A DNA stretch of 64,000 nucleotides. Source: Rhizobium johnstonii 3841. Its GTDB lineage: Bacteria; Pseudomonadota; Alphaproteobacteria; Rhizobiales; Rhizobiaceae. The stretch covers positions 2,051,501 through 2,115,500 of the forward strand of contig NC_008380.1 of assembly GCF_000009265.1 (NCBI RefSeq), given 5' to 3'. The number at the start of each line of letters is the position of its first letter. Positions within the stretch are counted from its first letter, which is position 1. A program made the position numbers and the translations under genes. Positions 61,164 to 64,000 of the stretch are shown one piece after another. Below the pieces are notes generated by a model that was not told the DNA's origin, ran no database searches, and was given only the letters and a program-made list of their open reading frames with translations.

Positions 61164-61934
61164 CTAAGCGATGGCTTTATGGGCTCTCACCGCATCGCCG
61201 AATGCCTGAAACAGCGCACGATTAACAGGGTTGGTTTGTGGATCGTATTCGGCATGCCATTGCACACCGAGCGCAAATCCCGGCGCGTCCTTGAACCGTA
61301 TCGCCTCGATCGTCCCGTCCTCGGCAATGCCTTCGGCAACGACCCTCTCGCCGAGTTCGAGGATGCCCTGTCCATGCAGGGAATTCACCCGGATCGTCTC
61401 CCGGCCGAGGATCCGCGCAAACATCCCATCCGCAATGAGCTGAACGTCGTGTCGATCGCCGAAAACGATGGTAGGGTCGGGATGGATCTCACCGGTCTCC
61501 AGGCGCGGCATTCGGTGGTTCATGCGTCCGGGCAATTCCCGGATTTCGGGATGCAGCGAGCCGCCGGCGGCGACATTCATTTCCTGAAAACCGCGGCATA
61601 TGCCGAAAACAGGAACGCCTTGCGCGACACAGGCTTCGATCAATGGCAGTGCCAGCCCGTCACGATCCTCATCATAAGGCTCATGCTTGGGATCCGGCAC
61701 CATGTTGAATCGGCTGGGATGGACATTGGCTCTGGCACCCGTCAGCAGAATGCCGTCGACAACAGCCAGCAGATCCGCGATATCGGCCAGTTTAGGATTG
61801 CCGGCAAACATCAGCGGCAACGCTTCGGCGACATCGGCCACGGCCCGCAAATTGTTTTCTCCGACAAGCTGGGTCGAAAAGCGGCTTTCGATGATGCGGG
61901 CGTTCCCGATGATGCCGATTACAGGTCTTGCCAT
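61164..61934 (-). CDS. Gamma-glutamyl-gamma-aminobutyrate hydrolase family protein (peptidase C26)
   Basis: A 256-residue class I glutamine-amidotransferase-like hydrolase. The nucleophile elbow PVFGICRGFQEMNVAAGG holds the catalytic cysteine near residue 113, and GVQWHAEYDP holds the histidine near the C-terminus. The PuuD type breaks down gamma-glutamyl-GABA in putrescine degradation. No other puu genes are next to it, so the substrate is inferred. Convergent with the peroxiredoxin gene. Confidence 0.85.
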   Translation of the reverse strand: MARPVIGIIGNARIIESRFSTQLVGENNLRAVADVAEALPLMFAGNPKLADIADLLAVVDGILLTGARANVHPSRFNMVPDPKHEPYDEDRDGLALPLIEACVAQGVPVFGICRGFQEMNVAAGGSLHPEIRELPGRMNHRMPRLETGEIHPDPTIVFGDRHDVQLIADGMFARILGRETIRVNSLHGQGILELGERVVAEGIAEDGTIEAIRFKDAPGFALGVQWHAEYDPQTNPVNRALFQAFGDAVRAHKAIA

Positions 61935-62177
61935 TGCTTCTCACACCCCAAGTCGCAACGCCAGCTGCTACCCAAGCCGCCTGGCCCCTCGGGCAGGTGA
62001 TTTGCAACGCCGCGAAACCGGAACCGGCCTCTGGCTGACTGCCGCTCGGTTGTGACTATATGGTTATCCTTGGTCGCGATGCAGGTGCAAGAGCTTTTGC
62101 GACCGCCAAGGCAGGTCCGTTAAAAGCCTGAACAAGGCGAAGCTCGGAGAAGCGAATTTCCTTGGCCGGGCCGGTGC

Positions 62178-62900
62178 TCAATCCGGAACGGGAAGGGCGC
62201 GCTGGTTGTAGAGGATCTTGCGGATGCGTGCCTGTTCCTCTTCGGAGAGCTTGCTGTTGTCGGTGCTAAGATCGGCGCCGACCGCAAGGCCGCGCTGGAC
62301 GCCGGGTCTTGCGCCGACCTCCTCGAACCACCGCTTGAAGTGTTTGAACTCGTCGATGTCCTGACCCTGTGCCTGCCAGTTGACGGTCCAGGGATAGCTG
62401 ACGATGTCGGCGATGGTGAATTCGTCACCGGCCAGATAGCGCCGGTCGCGAAGCCGCATGTTGAGAACGCCATAAAGGCGGTTGGCTTCGTCGGTGAAGC
62501 GCCGCACTGCATAAGACTGGTCGCCTTCGCGATCACCAAGGCGACGGAAATGACCGGCCTCGCCGAGTTTCGGCCCCTGGTTCGCCATCTGCCAGATCAC
62601 CCAATGCGTGACCTCGTATTTGCCGCGCAGATCCTGCGGCCAGAATTTGCCGCTCTTCTCGGCGAGGTAGAAGAGGATGGCGCCGGATTCGAAGACGCTC
62701 AACGGACCGCCGCCATCGGCAGGCGCGTGATCGACGATGGCAGGCATGCGGTGATTGGGGTTGAGTCTGAGATAATCGGGTTTGAACTGGTCGCCCCGGC
62801 CGATATTGACCGGCACCAGCCGATAGGGCGTGCCGGTTTCCTCCAGGAAGATCGAAACCTTCTTGCCGTTCGGCGTCGGCCAGTAGTGGAGATCAATCAT
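62178..62900 (-). CDS. Glutathione S-transferase, Ure2p/YfcG-like
   Basis: A 240-residue GST: the N-terminal thioredoxin-fold domain (MIDLHYWPTPNGKKVSIFLE; NPNHRMPAIVDHAPADGGGP; SVFESGAILFYLAEKSGKFW) and the all-helical C-terminal domain. The TPNGKK turn is typical of the disulfide-bond-reductase YfcG/Ure2p group. The start at 62900 follows GAGGATAAGCAG. Confidence 0.88.
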   Translation of the reverse strand: MIDLHYWPTPNGKKVSIFLEETGTPYRLVPVNIGRGDQFKPDYLRLNPNHRMPAIVDHAPADGGGPLSVFESGAILFYLAEKSGKFWPQDLRGKYEVTHWVIWQMANQGPKLGEAGHFRRLGDREGDQSYAVRRFTDEANRLYGVLNMRLRDRRYLAGDEFTIADIVSYPWTVNWQAQGQDIDEFKHFKRWFEEVGARPGVQRGLAVGADLSTDNSKLSEEEQARIRKILYNQRALPVPD

Positions 62901-63123
62901 CTGCTTATCCTCGTTCGCTCGGGATTTCCTGGCAATCAGGATGACGCTACGACCATGGCAGGTCGAATTTGTTTGTTCCAAAATCGGTGGCGAAAATAGA
63001 AACCTGTGACCGTCCCGGCACCAATTCGGGTGCAGGTATGGAAATGGGGGGGAAGCGTCGCGCCTTTATCAATGGTATCTAGAATCCAGCGTCGCGATGG
63101 AAGTTCGAACCCGCCGAGATCCG

Positions 63124-64000
63124 ATGATACGTCGAAAGCGTCAGTCCGACATTGCGAGGAGATCGACGAAGGCCTTGCTTTCGCTCTGTCTTCTGTTTCC
63201 CGCCATGGACACAGTAAAGGCCCAGCCTGAGGGGAGCGCCGGGTCGCCGGCCTGCTTGTATTCGGGACCTTCGGCGGCGGGATCGGGTGAGACACTCTGC
63301 ATCCGGAAAGACAGTTTCAACTACGACCTTTGCGTCGCGATCGAGCATTTCGCCCACGCCAATCGCTTGCCAGCGGATTATTTCGCCCGTCTCATCTGGC
63401 GAGAAAGCACCTTTCGTCCCGATGCAGTCAGCTTCAAAGGAGCGCAGGGGATTGCGCAGTTCATGCCCGGAACGGCGAAACTGCGCGGTCTTGAAGACAG
63501 CTACCAGGTATTGGAAGCTCTGCGGAAATCGGCGCAGTATCTCGACGAATTGCGCAATCGTTTCGGCAATCTCGGCCTTGCCGCCGCCGCCTATAATACC
63601 GGCGAAAACGGACTTTCCTCTTACCTAACGTCAGGGAGATTACCTTACGAGACGCGCGGCTACGTCCTGGCAATCACCGCGCATACAGTCGAGGAATGGA
63701 AGGATAACCCGCCGGAAGATGCGGCCGCCCCGCTCGACAAGGACAAGTCCTTCCTCGATGGCTGCGTGACGCTTGCGGAGAGACGGACCTTGAAGGACAC
63801 GCCCTGGCGTCAGGAGGGTGAATGGGCGCCCTGGGGCGTCCAGCTTGCGGCGAATGCGAATGTCGCGGTGGCCCGGCGCATGTTTCTTGATGCCGTGCAG
63901 GATCTGCCCGCGCCCCTGAATGCGGAGCAGCCGCTGATCCTGCGCCAGCGCGATCGCAGCTTCGGTTTTCGCCCACGTTATGCCGCCCGCATCGGCCGGC
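63124..64000 (+). CDS. Lytic transglycosylase (SLT domain), C-terminal part cut by window edge
   Basis: At least 292 residues. A signal peptide (basic MIRRKRQSDIARRSTK, then ALLSLCLLFPAM, with likely cleavage after VKA) leads to a lysozyme-like SLT domain. The catalytic glutamate lies in ARLIWRESTFRPDAVSFKGA, followed by QGIAQFMPGT and AAAAYNTGENGLSSYL. It cleaves peptidoglycan strands non-hydrolytically in the periplasm, used for wall turnover or for inserting envelope machines. The frame is still open at base 64000. Confidence 0.85.
   Translation, partial: MIRRKRQSDIARRSTKALLSLCLLFPAMDTVKAQPEGSAGSPACLYSGPSAAGSGETLCIRKDSFNYDLCVAIEHFAHANRLPADYFARLIWRESTFRPDAVSFKGAQGIAQFMPGTAKLRGLEDSYQVLEALRKSAQYLDELRNRFGNLGLAAAAYNTGENGLSSYLTSGRLPYETRGYVLAITAHTVEEWKDNPPEDAAAPLDKDKSFLDGCVTLAERRTLKDTPWRQEGEWAPWGVQLAANANVAVARRMFLDAVQDLPAPLNAEQPLILRQRDRSFGFRPRYAARIGR

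Overview
The window looks like chromosomal DNA of a fast-growing rhizobium, most likely of the Rhizobium leguminosarum/etli group. The evidence is the GC-rich coding style, three RIME1-like intergenic mosaic elements (about 3166, 20022, 34892), a second family of short palindromic repeats, a cobalamin-dependent nrdJ, and many ABC, TRAP and LysR/LacI/AraC-type genes. It is mostly ordinary core and accessory chromosome with two insertion sequences. No CRISPR array, prophage, rRNA or replication origin was seen.

Layout: 1-6.7 kb holds nrdJ (cut by the left edge, with tandem NrdR-type boxes upstream), a sensor-like exported protein, gpt, a universal stress protein, a CinA-type protein and wrbA. 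A tRNA-Leu(TAA), a 43-residue membrane protein, a VanZ-like protein, ilvA, a HlyU-like protein, a membrane diguanylate cyclase and an MFS carrier follow to 12.4 kb. From 12.4 to 25.5 kb there are several small regulator/target pairs: TetR-SDR, LysR-azoR, Lrp-ald and AraC-SDR-flavin reductase. Among them lie cpdB, a PilZ protein and a drug/metabolite exporter. An IS110-family element and a truncated methyltransferase remnant occupy 25.8-27.3 kb. A minus-strand run cysK-alaX-sseA-GNAT spans 28.5-31.7 kb.

The region 31.8-38.7 kb is a photo-oxidative stress island: a ChrR-like anti-sigma factor, an SDR, and an overlapping minus-strand operon of photolyase, FAD oxidoreductase, DUF1365 protein and cyclopropane-fatty-acid synthase. 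Matching TGATCC-N18-TA promoters sit in front of chrR and in front of the photolyase operon, but no sigma factor gene is next to chrR, and chrR has lost both cysteines of the usual zinc anti-sigma motif. The region 40.4-49.6 kb is a complete nitrate assimilation unit (nasT-nasS, then transporter, nirB, nirD and nasA). It has a near-perfect sigma-54 promoter and a long leader with hairpins and an intrinsic terminator, which fits NasT antitermination.

The region 49.7-58.6 kb carries a LacI regulator with two palindromic operators, a monosaccharide ABC importer, and a TRAP transporter whose small and large membrane subunits are fused. An IS1182-family element (58654-60178) sits inside the terminator hairpin of the TRAP genes and is flanked by exact 27-bp copies of that palindrome. 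A 1-Cys peroxiredoxin, a C26 peptidase, a glutathione S-transferase and the first part of a lytic transglycosylase fill the right end.
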